Source of the DNA: JAJYQH01 sp036261615
GTDB taxonomy: Bacteria > Actinomycetota > Actinomycetes > Propionibacteriales > Propionibacteriaceae
Reading direction: 5' to 3'
Assembly (NCBI GenBank): GCA_036261615.1
Contig: DATAKK010000077.1
Location: forward strand, 1-12,273
DNA length: 12,273 nt
Both the position numbers and the translations under genes were made by a program. Shown here one piece after another: positions 1 through 4,947 of the stretch. The notes under the pieces are model-generated. The model was given only the letters and a program-made list of their open reading frames with translations. It searched no databases and had not been told where the DNA came from. How positions within the stretch are numbered: the first letter of the stretch is position 1; every line of letters begins with the position of its first letter.

Positions 1-215
1 TGCTCGTCGAGCCCCTCGATGCCGGCGCCCTTGGCCGCGATCTTGGTCAGAGTGTTCTTCGCAACGGCGTAGGTGGCGTCGTCTCCGAGGGACCGGCGCA
101 GGTCGCGCAGGTTCTTCACGGAGAGTCCGCGGTACTCGGTCAGCACAACCGCCGCGGAGCCGCTGAACTGGCCGGTCAGCTCCTCGACCGTGGCTGCCTT
201 GTCTGGCCTCGCCAT
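1..215 (-). CDS. rplJ: 50S ribosomal protein L10, 5' part (runs off the left edge)
   Basis: Large-subunit stalk-base protein that anchors the L7/L12 dimers and helps recruit translation GTPases. Only the first 71 codons are present. The protein starts MARPDKAATVEEL and contains AVVLTEYRGLSVKNLRDLRRSL and YAVAKNTLTKIAA, the typical L10 N-terminal domain that binds 23S rRNA. The chosen ATG ends at 215 and is preceded by GGAAGGAG at a good distance. An in-frame ATG five codons upstream would overlap that ribosome-binding site, so I rejected it. The gene follows rplA in the usual order, but it has its own predicted promoter and an L10-type leader. By analogy with other bacteria, L10 (or L10-L7/L12) would bind that leader and limit its own synthesis. 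Identity is certain; only the missing 3' part is unknown. Confidence 0.96.
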   Translation of the reverse strand, partial: MARPDKAATVEELTGQFSGSAAVVLTEYRGLSVKNLRDLRRSLGDDATYAVAKNTLTKIAAKGAGIEGLDE

Positions 216-299
216 TGGGTCTCCTTCCATGTGGTCGACGTGCCGGGTGGCACTGAGTCGAGTCGTCGACCTCCGCTCGCCCAGCTGCTGCTGGGCAAC

Positions 300-329
300 A
301 AAAAAGCCCTGGCGCGCAAGCGTCAGGGC
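300..329 (-). terminator. Attenuator-like intrinsic terminator inside the rplJ leader
   Basis: On the minus strand GCCCTGACGC and GCGCCAGGGC form a 10-bp stem with one mismatch and a TTGC loop, followed directly by six T residues (300-305). This is the only clear stem-plus-T-tract terminator in the window. It lies about 85 nt upstream of the rplJ start and downstream of the L10-type leader, where an attenuator would act. A second hairpin (279-296, 7-bp stem GCCCAGC/GCTGGGC) follows at once and could be part of a read-through structure. Confidence 0.7.
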
Positions 330-427
330 GACAGGGGCGGGCCCCTCATCGATCATGATCACCTGCGCGGGCGCAACGACTGTTGCTTTGACGCCTCGTG
401 AACGAGACGACCGGCGGTCTTCGGCCC
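330..427 (-). promoter_or_regulatory. L10-type ribosomal protein leader RNA of rplJ
   Basis: The minus strand upstream of rplJ carries GAAGACCGCCGGTCG, the sort of conserved block found in bacterial L10 leader RNAs. A closing stem GGGCC (427-423) with GGCCC (343-339) encloses two small hairpins: GTCTCG/CGAGGC with loop TTCA (393-408), and GCAAC/GTTGC with loop AGTC (373-386). The predicted start of transcription (~425) is at the 5' edge of the closing stem. The 3' arm GGCCC can instead fold locally in AGGGGCCCGCCCCT, giving two mutually exclusive folds upstream of the attenuator. That alternative is my inference. Known L10 leaders are bound by L10 or the L10-L12 complex to repress the operon. 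Confidence 0.75.
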
Positions 428-431
428 TATC

Positions 432-461
432 AGGCTACCGGCGGTGGCGGCGTCCGGCCAA
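432..461 (-). promoter_or_regulatory. Predicted rplJ promoter
   Basis: Minus-strand TTGGCC (461-456) and TAGCCT (437-432) are separated by 18 bp, fitting an actinobacterial housekeeping sigma promoter (TTGACN/TANNNT). The predicted start site, about 425, coincides with the start of the leader RNA structure, which supports the call. The repeat array begins only a few bases upstream of the -35 box. Confidence 0.5.
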
Positions 462-522
462 ATCGGGACGCCGGCGGCGTCCGGACTGCGCCGACGCCGG
501 CGCTCGACCGCGGCCCTGCTCC

Positions 523-591
523 GCGAAACGTGCACCACCTGCCACACCCCGGCTCCCAGCGGCACCGTGTGGCAGGTGGTGTCAATTTCGC
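523..591. repeat. Long inverted repeat of array copy 1
   Basis: CACCACCTGCCACAC (533-547) pairs perfectly with GTGTGGCAGGTGGTG (567-581), a 15-bp stem with a 19-nt loop. Beyond a 4x4 internal loop, GCGAAA (523-528) pairs with TTTCGC (586-591). The symmetry means a similar hairpin could form in RNA from either strand or as a DNA cruciform. Confidence 0.9.
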
Positions 592-729
592 AGGATGTCG
601 TGCCCCACGGCCGATCGGCCGTCGGGGGCCGCGACACGGGGGCTCGGGACGCCCGCGGCGTCCGGATTGCGCCGACGCCGGCGGCGTCCGGGCTGAGCCG
701 ACGCCGGCGCTCGACCGCCGCCCGGCTCC

Positions 730-798
730 GCGAAACGTGCACCACCTGCCACACCCCGGCCCCCAGCCGCACCGTGTGGCAGGTGGGGTCAATTTCGC
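730..798. repeat. Long inverted repeat of array copy 2
   Basis: Same architecture as copy 1, displaced by exactly 207 bp. The outer GCGAAA/TTTCGC stem is intact. The inner stem is 13 bp (CCACCTGCCACAC with GTGTGGCAGGTGG) because the right arm has a T-to-G change. Confidence 0.88.
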
Positions 799-936
799 AG
801 GACGTCGTGCCCCACGGCCGATCGGCCGTCGGGGGCCGCGACACACAGGCTCGGGACGCCGGCGGCGTCCGGATTGCGCCGACGCCGGCGGCGTCCCGGC
901 TGAGCCGGCGCCGCCGCTCGACCACCGCCCGGCCCC

Positions 937-1005
937 CCGAAACATGCACCACCTGCCACACCCCGGCCCCCAGCCGCACCGTATGGCAGGTGGGGTCAAT
1001 TTCGC
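937..1005. repeat. Long inverted repeat of array copy 3
   Basis: Third copy, again 207 bp further on. The left arm is CCGAAA instead of GCGAAA, and the right inner arm reads GTATGGCAGG, introducing one mismatch. The hairpin is weaker but the arms remain recognisable. This copy ends 16-17 bp later and runs into the rplA terminator. Confidence 0.85.
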
Positions 1006-1029
1006 AGGATGTCGGGCCCCAGAGACGAA

Positions 1030-1061
1030 GGAGGGGAGCCGGCCAACGCCGACTCCCCTCC
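1030..1061 (-). terminator. Terminator hairpin after rplA
   Basis: The minus strand forms a 14-bp stem (GGAGGGGAGTCGGC with GCCGGCTCCCCTCC, one G-T pair) and a GTTG loop, beginning 17 bases after the rplA stop codon. The tail TTCGTCT is only moderately T-rich, as is common in high-GC bacteria. It separates rplK-rplA from rplJ and sits between rplA and the repeat array. Confidence 0.75.
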
Positions 1062-1078
1062 CCTGGTGTCCTTCGCGA

Positions 1079-1786
1079 TCAGGCGACGGTGCCCGCCGGG
1101 GGGGTGGCCGCGGTGTCGACCTGGACGCCGGGACCCATGGTGGAGCTCATCGTCACCTTCTTCACGTAGCGACCCTTCGAGGCGCTCGGCTTGAGCCGGT
1201 GGATCTCGTCGAGTGCGGCGAAGAAGTTGTCGGCCAGCTGCTCGGCCGAGAAGGAGGCCTTGCCGATGATGAAGTGCAGGTTCGCGTGCCGGTCGACCCG
1301 GAACGCGATCTTGCCGCCCTTGATGTCGGAGACGGCCTTGGTGACGTCCATGGTCACGGTGCCGGTCTTGGGGTTCGGCATGAGGCCGCGCGGACCGAGC
1401 ACCCGGCCGAGGCGTCCGACCTTGCCCATCATGTCGGGGGTGGCGACGACGGAGTCGAAGTCGAGGTAGCCGCCGGCCACCTTCTCGATCAGCTCGTCGG
1501 CGCCCACTTCGTCGGCCCCCGCCGCCAGAGCCTCGGCGGCGCGCTCACCGGTGGCGAAGACGAGGACCCGAGCCGTCTTGCCAGTGCCGTGAGGCAGGTT
1601 CACCGTGCCGCGGACCATCTGGTCCGCCTTGCGGGGGTCGACACCGAGCCGGATCGCCACGTCGACGGTCTCGTCGAACTTGGCGGACGCACCGTCCTTG
1701 ACGAGGGCGATGGCCTGCTCGGGAGAGTTGAGCTGCGCGGGGTCGATCTTCTCCTCCGCCGCGCGGTATGCCTTGCTGCGCTTCAT
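1079..1786 (-). CDS. rplA: 50S ribosomal protein L1
   Basis: Large-subunit protein of the L1 stalk, which moves E-site tRNA during translocation. In many bacteria L1 also represses its own rplK-rplA mRNA. The 235 residues are normal for bacterial L1. The family signature lies around residues 118-144 (DMMGKVGRLGRVLGPRGLMPNPKTGTV), preceded by VRGTVNLPHGTGK at 58-70, the usual order. The ATG at 1786 has AAAGGAA about 10 nt upstream. The gene follows rplK after 73 bases, presumably on the same transcript, and ends in a strong hairpin at 1030-1061. The C-terminal tail after MGPGVQVD is alanine/threonine/proline-rich and probably disordered. No anomaly seen. Confidence 0.97.
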   Translation of the reverse strand: MKRSKAYRAAEEKIDPAQLNSPEQAIALVKDGASAKFDETVDVAIRLGVDPRKADQMVRGTVNLPHGTGKTARVLVFATGERAAEALAAGADEVGADELIEKVAGGYLDFDSVVATPDMMGKVGRLGRVLGPRGLMPNPKTGTVTMDVTKAVSDIKGGKIAFRVDRHANLHFIIGKASFSAEQLADNFFAALDEIHRLKPSASKGRYVKKVTMSSTMGPGVQVDTAATPPAGTVA

Positions 1787-1859
1787 GGTCTGGTTCCTTT
1801 CACCAGGTTCTGGTCACGGGCCGCGCCGGCCCTCCCAGATGTGTTCGAACGGGGGTGTG

Positions 1860-2288
1860 TCAGGAGATCGTGACGCCCATGGAGCGGGCGGTTCCCTCGA
1901 CGATCTTCATGGCGGCCTCGAGGTCGTTGGCGTTGAGGTCGGGGAGCTTGGTCTCGGCGATCTCGCGCACCTGGTCCTTGGTCAGCCGGCCGACCTTGTC
2001 GCGGTGCGGCACGGGCGAACCCTTCGACAGTCCGGCGGCCTTCTTGATGAGCTCGGCGGCCGGCGGCGTCTTGGTGACGAAGGTGAAGGTGCGGTCTTCG
2101 TAGATCGTGATCTCGACCGGGATGACGTTGCCACGCTGGGCTTCGGTCGCGGCGTTGTAGGCCTTGACGAACTCCATGATGTTGACACCGTGCGGGCCGA
2201 GAGCGGTACCGACGGGCGGCGCCGGCGTGGCGGCCCCTGCGTTGAGGGCCACCTTGACGAGCGCTGCGACCTTCTTCTTGGGAGGCAT
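1860..2288 (-). CDS. rplK: 50S ribosomal protein L11
   Basis: Protein of the GTPase-associated centre, which contacts elongation factors and, in (p)ppGpp signalling, is needed for RelA-type activation; it is also part of the thiostrepton site. The 142 residues match the family length. It starts MPPKKKVAALVKVALNAGAATPAPPVGTALGPHGVNIMEF; the PAPPVGTALGPHGVNI block is the L11 N-terminal hallmark, with the proline-rich helix targeted by thiopeptides. The C-terminal rRNA-binding domain covers about residues 75-142 and ends IVEGTARSMGVTIS, as expected. The ATG at 2288 has AAAGGA about 10 nt upstream. It lies 100 bases after nusG, with two hairpins in the gap, and 73 bases before rplA. Confidence 0.98.
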   Translation of the reverse strand: MPPKKKVAALVKVALNAGAATPAPPVGTALGPHGVNIMEFVKAYNAATEAQRGNVIPVEITIYEDRTFTFVTKTPPAAELIKKAAGLSKGSPVPHRDKVGRLTKDQVREIAETKLPDLNANDLEAAMKIVEGTARSMGVTIS

Positions 2289-2311
2289 TGCAGTGGGTCC
2301 TTTCGTGGTGT

Positions 2312-2334
2312 GGATCGGGCTGGATGCCCGATCC
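2312..2334 (-). promoter_or_regulatory. Hairpin in the 5' untranslated region of rplK
   Basis: A perfect 9-bp stem, GGATCGGGC with GCCCGATCC, with a 5-nt loop, stands just upstream of the AAAGGA ribosome-binding site of rplK. There is no T tract, so I do not call it a terminator. It could be a translational operator for L1 or an mRNA processing site; nothing in the sequence decides between these. Confidence 0.5.
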
Positions 2335-2342
2335 GTTGTGGT

Positions 2343-2375
2343 GGACGCCGCCGGCCTGGCGAGTCGCCGGCGTCC
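2343..2375 (-). terminator. Hairpin after nusG, possible weak terminator
   Basis: GGACGCCG and CGGCGTCC form an 8-bp stem around a 17-nt GC-rich loop, beginning 13 bases after the nusG stop codon. No T tract follows. It may partly separate nusG from rplK or protect the 3' end of the mRNA. Its arms belong to the GGACGCC family of palindromes seen in the 207-bp array. Confidence 0.4.
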
Positions 2376-2388
2376 GGCGTGAACAGCC

Positions 2389-3216
2389 TCAGATCTTGGT
2401 GATCTGCCCGAAGGTGAGGTCGACCGGGGTCTCGCGACCGAGGATCTCGACCAGGGCCTTGAGGCGCTGGTTGTTCACGTTGATTTCGGTGATGGTGGCG
2501 TGGACGCCGGCGAACGGCCCGTCGACCACCTGGACGGAGTCGCCGACGGCGAAGTCGACGACCTCGATCTTGCGGGTCTTGCGCGCCGAGGTGCCGGCGG
2601 TCGCCTGGTTGACCCGGGCCCGCACGGACGGCTCGAGCATCTTCTCGACCTCGTCGAGCGACAGCGCGACCGGCAGGTTGGCGTGCCCGACGAAACCGGT
2701 GACCGAGGGGGTGTGCCGGACCGTCGACCACGACTCGTCGGTGAGGTCCATCCGGACGAGGACGTAGCCGGGCAGGACCGTGCGGGTGACGGTCTTCTTG
2801 GTGCCCTGGCGGATCTCGACCGCCTCCTCGGTGGGGACGATCGTCTCGAAGATGAAGTCCTCCATGTTGAGCGTCTTCACCCGCGAGTCGATGTTCTGCT
2901 TGACCCGGTTCTCCATGCCCGAATACGTGTGCACGACGTACCAGTCACCGAACTTCGTGCGCAGCTCGGTGCGCAGTTCCTCCATCGCCTTCTCGTACTC
3001 GGGCGACTCCTCGGACTCCGCCGCGGCGGCGGCCTCGGCCTCCTCGGCCTCGAGGGCGTCGAGGTTGAGCTGGACGGAGTCGACCTCGGGCTCCTCCTCG
3101 CCGAAGTCGAGGTTGAGCTCGGTGTCGTCGACGCTGGGCGTGTCGTCGCGGAGCGCGTCGAGGTTGATCTCCACCTCGTCGGCGGGCTCGTCGGACATGT
3201 GTGACTGATCGGTCAT
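2389..3216 (-). CDS. nusG: Transcription elongation/antitermination factor NusG
   Basis: NusG binds RNA polymerase through its NGN domain and couples it to ribosomes or Rho through its KOW domain. Here there are 275 residues against about 180 for E. coli. The extra length is an acidic N-terminal region (residues 1-88), a feature of many actinobacterial NusG proteins. The NGN domain is at about 91-190 (WYVVHTYSGMENRVK, PGYVLVRMDL, TPSVTGFVG). The KOW domain is at about 222-275 (FAVGDSVQVVDGPFAGVHATITEIN). The acidic extension contains a threefold motif: EINLDAL (16-22), ELNLDFG (33-39) and QLNLDAL (49-55). The ATG at 3216 has GGAAGG 15 nt upstream, rather far; a second ATG six codons in has no site of its own. 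It follows secE by 25 bases. Confidence 0.96.
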   Translation of the reverse strand: MTDQSHMSDEPADEVEINLDALRDDTPSVDDTELNLDFGEEEPEVDSVQLNLDALEAEEAEAAAAAESEESPEYEKAMEELRTELRTKFGDWYVVHTYSGMENRVKQNIDSRVKTLNMEDFIFETIVPTEEAVEIRQGTKKTVTRTVLPGYVLVRMDLTDESWSTVRHTPSVTGFVGHANLPVALSLDEVEKMLEPSVRARVNQATAGTSARKTRKIEVVDFAVGDSVQVVDGPFAGVHATITEINVNNQRLKALVEILGRETPVDLTFGQITKI

Positions 3217-3241
3217 GTGAGTGTGTGTCTACCTTCCGGGG

Positions 3242-3703
3242 TCAGTTGCCCAGCAACTTCAGCAGGCCCCACCCGAAGAACAGGTCGAGCAGGCCGACGA
3301 ACGTGATGATGAACAAGACGAACACCAGGACGACGACGAAGTACTGCGAGAGCTGCTCACCCGTGGGCCAGATCACCTTGCGCAGTTCGGCGGCGGACTG
3401 GCGGCTGAACTCGACCGGGCCGACGCGCCGCTCGGAGACCTCGCCGCGGGTGTCACGCCTCACGGCCTGGCGTCCCTTGGGTGCGCCGGCGACCTTGGTC
3501 GGACGCGCCGCGCGGCCACTGAAGACCGTGGCCCCCTCACCGGTGGGCAGGTCGTCGATGGCGGGCGTGGACTCGACGCCCTCGGACTCCGGACCCGCCG
3601 TCCGCTTCACCGGGCGGGCGGAACGCACGCGCTCGATGGCGGACTGCTCAGGACCGAAGGTCTCCTCGGCATCGTCGTGAGACTTGCTCTGGTCTTCGGT
3701 CAC
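3242..3703 (-). CDS. secE: Preprotein translocase subunit SecE
   Basis: Essential clamp-like subunit of the SecYEG channel in the cytoplasmic membrane. The SecE core is at the C-terminus: a conserved amphipathic stretch (SAAELRKVIWPTGEQL, about residues 103-118), then one membrane segment (about 120-143, rich in F, V, I and L). Residues 1-100 are a charged, low-complexity cytosolic extension, giving 153 residues in all; extended SecE proteins occur in other actinobacteria. The start is GTG (GTG-ACC-GAA), with AAGGA seven bases upstream. The position between tRNA-Trp and nusG is the canonical one. Orientation and order point to co-transcription with nusG, 25 bases downstream. Confidence 0.95.
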   Translation of the reverse strand: MTEDQSKSHDDAEETFGPEQSAIERVRSARPVKRTAGPESEGVESTPAIDDLPTGEGATVFSGRAARPTKVAGAPKGRQAVRRDTRGEVSERRVGPVEFSRQSAAELRKVIWPTGEQLSQYFVVVLVFVLFIITFVGLLDLFFGWGLLKLLGN

Positions 3704-3774
3704 TGGTGTTCCTTCGGTGTCTCGCCTTTCGGCTCGGGTGCCCAGCGATCGGCCAGGACGTCCTTACAGTGAGC

Positions 3775-3807
3775 GGCCGGCCCGTCGGTCACCCGATCGG
3801 GCCGGCC
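3775..3807 (-). terminator. Hairpin between tRNA-Trp and secE
   Basis: GGCCGGCCCG (3775-3784) and CGGGCCGGCC (3798-3807) form a perfect 10-bp stem. A further TCGG/CCGA helix extends it to a TCAC loop with a one-base bulge. It begins seven bases after the tRNA-Trp 3' end. No T tract follows, so it may end the tRNA transcript, act as a processing signal, or both. Confidence 0.5.
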
Positions 3808-3813
3808 ATCTCG

Positions 3814-3886
<73 letters not shown>

Positions 3887-3937
3887 ACGGTGACGTCGTC
3901 GGGGCGCATCAGCACCACGGCCCGTCACCAAAGCAAG

Positions 3938-3967
3938 AGTGTACGTGAGATGCCTGGCCGCGTCGAA
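3938..3967 (-). promoter_or_regulatory. Predicted promoter of tRNA-Trp (and perhaps secE-nusG)
   Basis: Minus-strand TTCGAC (3967-3962) and TACACT (3943-3938) are 18 bp apart, near the actinobacterial sigma-70-type consensus. The predicted start, about 3931, would leave a leader of about 45 nt before the tRNA. It lies in the only gap upstream of the tRNA, after the rmlA stop codon. Confidence 0.45.
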
Positions 3968-3991
3968 CCGGCCGGACCCCGGCGTCCCGCC

Positions 3992-4864
3992 TCACCCGCG
4001 CCTCGTCACGAGCAGTTGGCGTAGCCCCGCGCCGTACCCCGACCGGCCGTACCGGTCGGCGGCGTCCGCGAGCCCGTCGTCGGACAGCCAGCCCCGTCGC
4101 CACGCGACCTCCTCCGGGCAGCCGACCAGAAGTCCCTGGCGGTCCTGGATGGTGCGGACGTAGTTGCCGGCGTCGATGAGATCGGTGAAGGTGCCGGTGT
4201 CGAGCCAGGCGGTGCCGCGCTGCATGAGCTCGACCCGCAGCCGGCCCTCGGTGAGGTAGCTGCGGTTGAGGTCGGTGATCTCCAGTTCGCCGCGGGCCGA
4301 GGGGGTGAGGGACGCCGCCCGCTCGACGACGCTGTTGTCGTAGAAGTAGAGGCCCGGCACCGCGTAGTTGCTGCGCGGATGCTCGGGCTTCTCCTCGAGC
4401 GAGACGACCCGCCGGTCGGCGTCGAACTCGACGACGCCGTACGCCTGCGGGTTGGCCACCCGGTACCCGAACACGGCGGCCCCGTCGATGCGGCTGAACC
4501 GTTCGAGGCTGGTGCCCATGCCCGGCCCGTGGAACAGGTTGTCGCCGAGGACGAGCGCGGCGGTGTCGTCGCCGATGTGGTCCGCTCCGAGGATGAACGC
4601 CTGGGCGAGTCCCTCCGGTGCAGGTTGCACGGTGAAGCTGAGCTCGATGCCGAACTGCGACCCGTCGCGGAGCAGCCGGCGGAACGGCCCGGCGTCCTCG
4701 GGCGTGGTGATGACGAGGATCTGCCGGCAGCCGGCGAGCATGAGCGTGCTCAGCGGGTAGTAGATCATCGGCTTGTCGTAGACGGGCATGAGCTGCTTGC
4801 TGGTGCCCAGGGTGAGCGGGTGCAGCCGGGTTCCGGTGCCCCCGGCGAGGATGATCCCCCTCAT
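3992..4864 (-). CDS. rmlA: Glucose-1-phosphate thymidylyltransferase
   Basis: Catalyses dTTP + glucose 1-phosphate to dTDP-glucose + pyrophosphate, the first step of dTDP-L-rhamnose and other dTDP-sugar synthesis in the cytoplasm. The 290 residues match the short (RfbA/RmlA) family. Visible motifs: the nucleotide-binding loop LAGGTGTRLHPLT (6-18), KQLMPVYDKPMIYYPLS (23-39), GDNLF (107-111, metal-binding Asp108), LEEKP (156-160, with the Lys159 that binds the sugar phosphate) and AWLDTGT (219-225). The start is ATG at 4864 with GGAAAGG about nine bases upstream. A TATCGT -10-like box (4911-4906) suggests its own promoter in the 83-bp gap after murB. The other rhamnose genes (rmlB, C, D) are not nearby, which is unusual for this locus. 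Substrate specificity is inferred from family resemblance. Confidence 0.93.
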   Translation of the reverse strand: MRGIILAGGTGTRLHPLTLGTSKQLMPVYDKPMIYYPLSTLMLAGCRQILVITTPEDAGPFRRLLRDGSQFGIELSFTVQPAPEGLAQAFILGADHIGDDTAALVLGDNLFHGPGMGTSLERFSRIDGAAVFGYRVANPQAYGVVEFDADRRVVSLEEKPEHPRSNYAVPGLYFYDNSVVERAASLTPSARGELEITDLNRSYLTEGRLRVELMQRGTAWLDTGTFTDLIDAGNYVRTIQDRQGLLVGCPEEVAWRRGWLSDDGLADAADRYGRSGYGAGLRQLLVTRRG

Positions 4865-4947
4865 CGCGCGCCCGCCCTTTCCGTAGCCGCGTGGCCGTCA
4901 CCGGCACGATAGCCCAGCCGCGGGCCGGTCGGGACGCGGTGCGGCGG

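Larger units (their letters stand above)
465..1008. repeat. Tandem array of a 207-bp palindrome-rich repeat, about 2.6 copies
   Basis: Unit starts are at 465 (copy 1, 181 bp), 646 (copy 2, 207 bp) and 853 (copy 3, 156 bp, truncated at its right end). Equivalent positions in copies 2 and 3 are exactly 207 bp apart. Copy 1 lacks 26 bp near its left end, where copies 2 and 3 carry an additional GACGCCGGC-type sub-repeat. Each unit holds a GGACGCC-type palindrome, a 69-nt long-stem inverted repeat, and, in copies 1 and 2, the palindrome ACGGCCGATCGGCCGT. Open frames run through the array on both strands, but they reflect GC content and an absence of stop codons; I see no ribosome-binding site or known protein. 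The array fills the space between the rplA terminator and the rplJ promoter. It is not a CRISPR array: units are long and abut without spacers. Confidence 0.93.

Noticed and set aside
465..1008. CRISPR array
   Set aside because: The units are about 207 bp and abut each other; there are no short repeats separated by unique spacers and no cas genes.
398..1169. Long open reading frames on both strands through the 207-bp array
   Set aside because: They arise from GC-rich, stop-poor repeat DNA. No frame has a ribosome-binding site, known domain or codon bias, and competing frames run on both strands. The upstream part overlaps the rplJ leader and the downstream part overlaps rplA.
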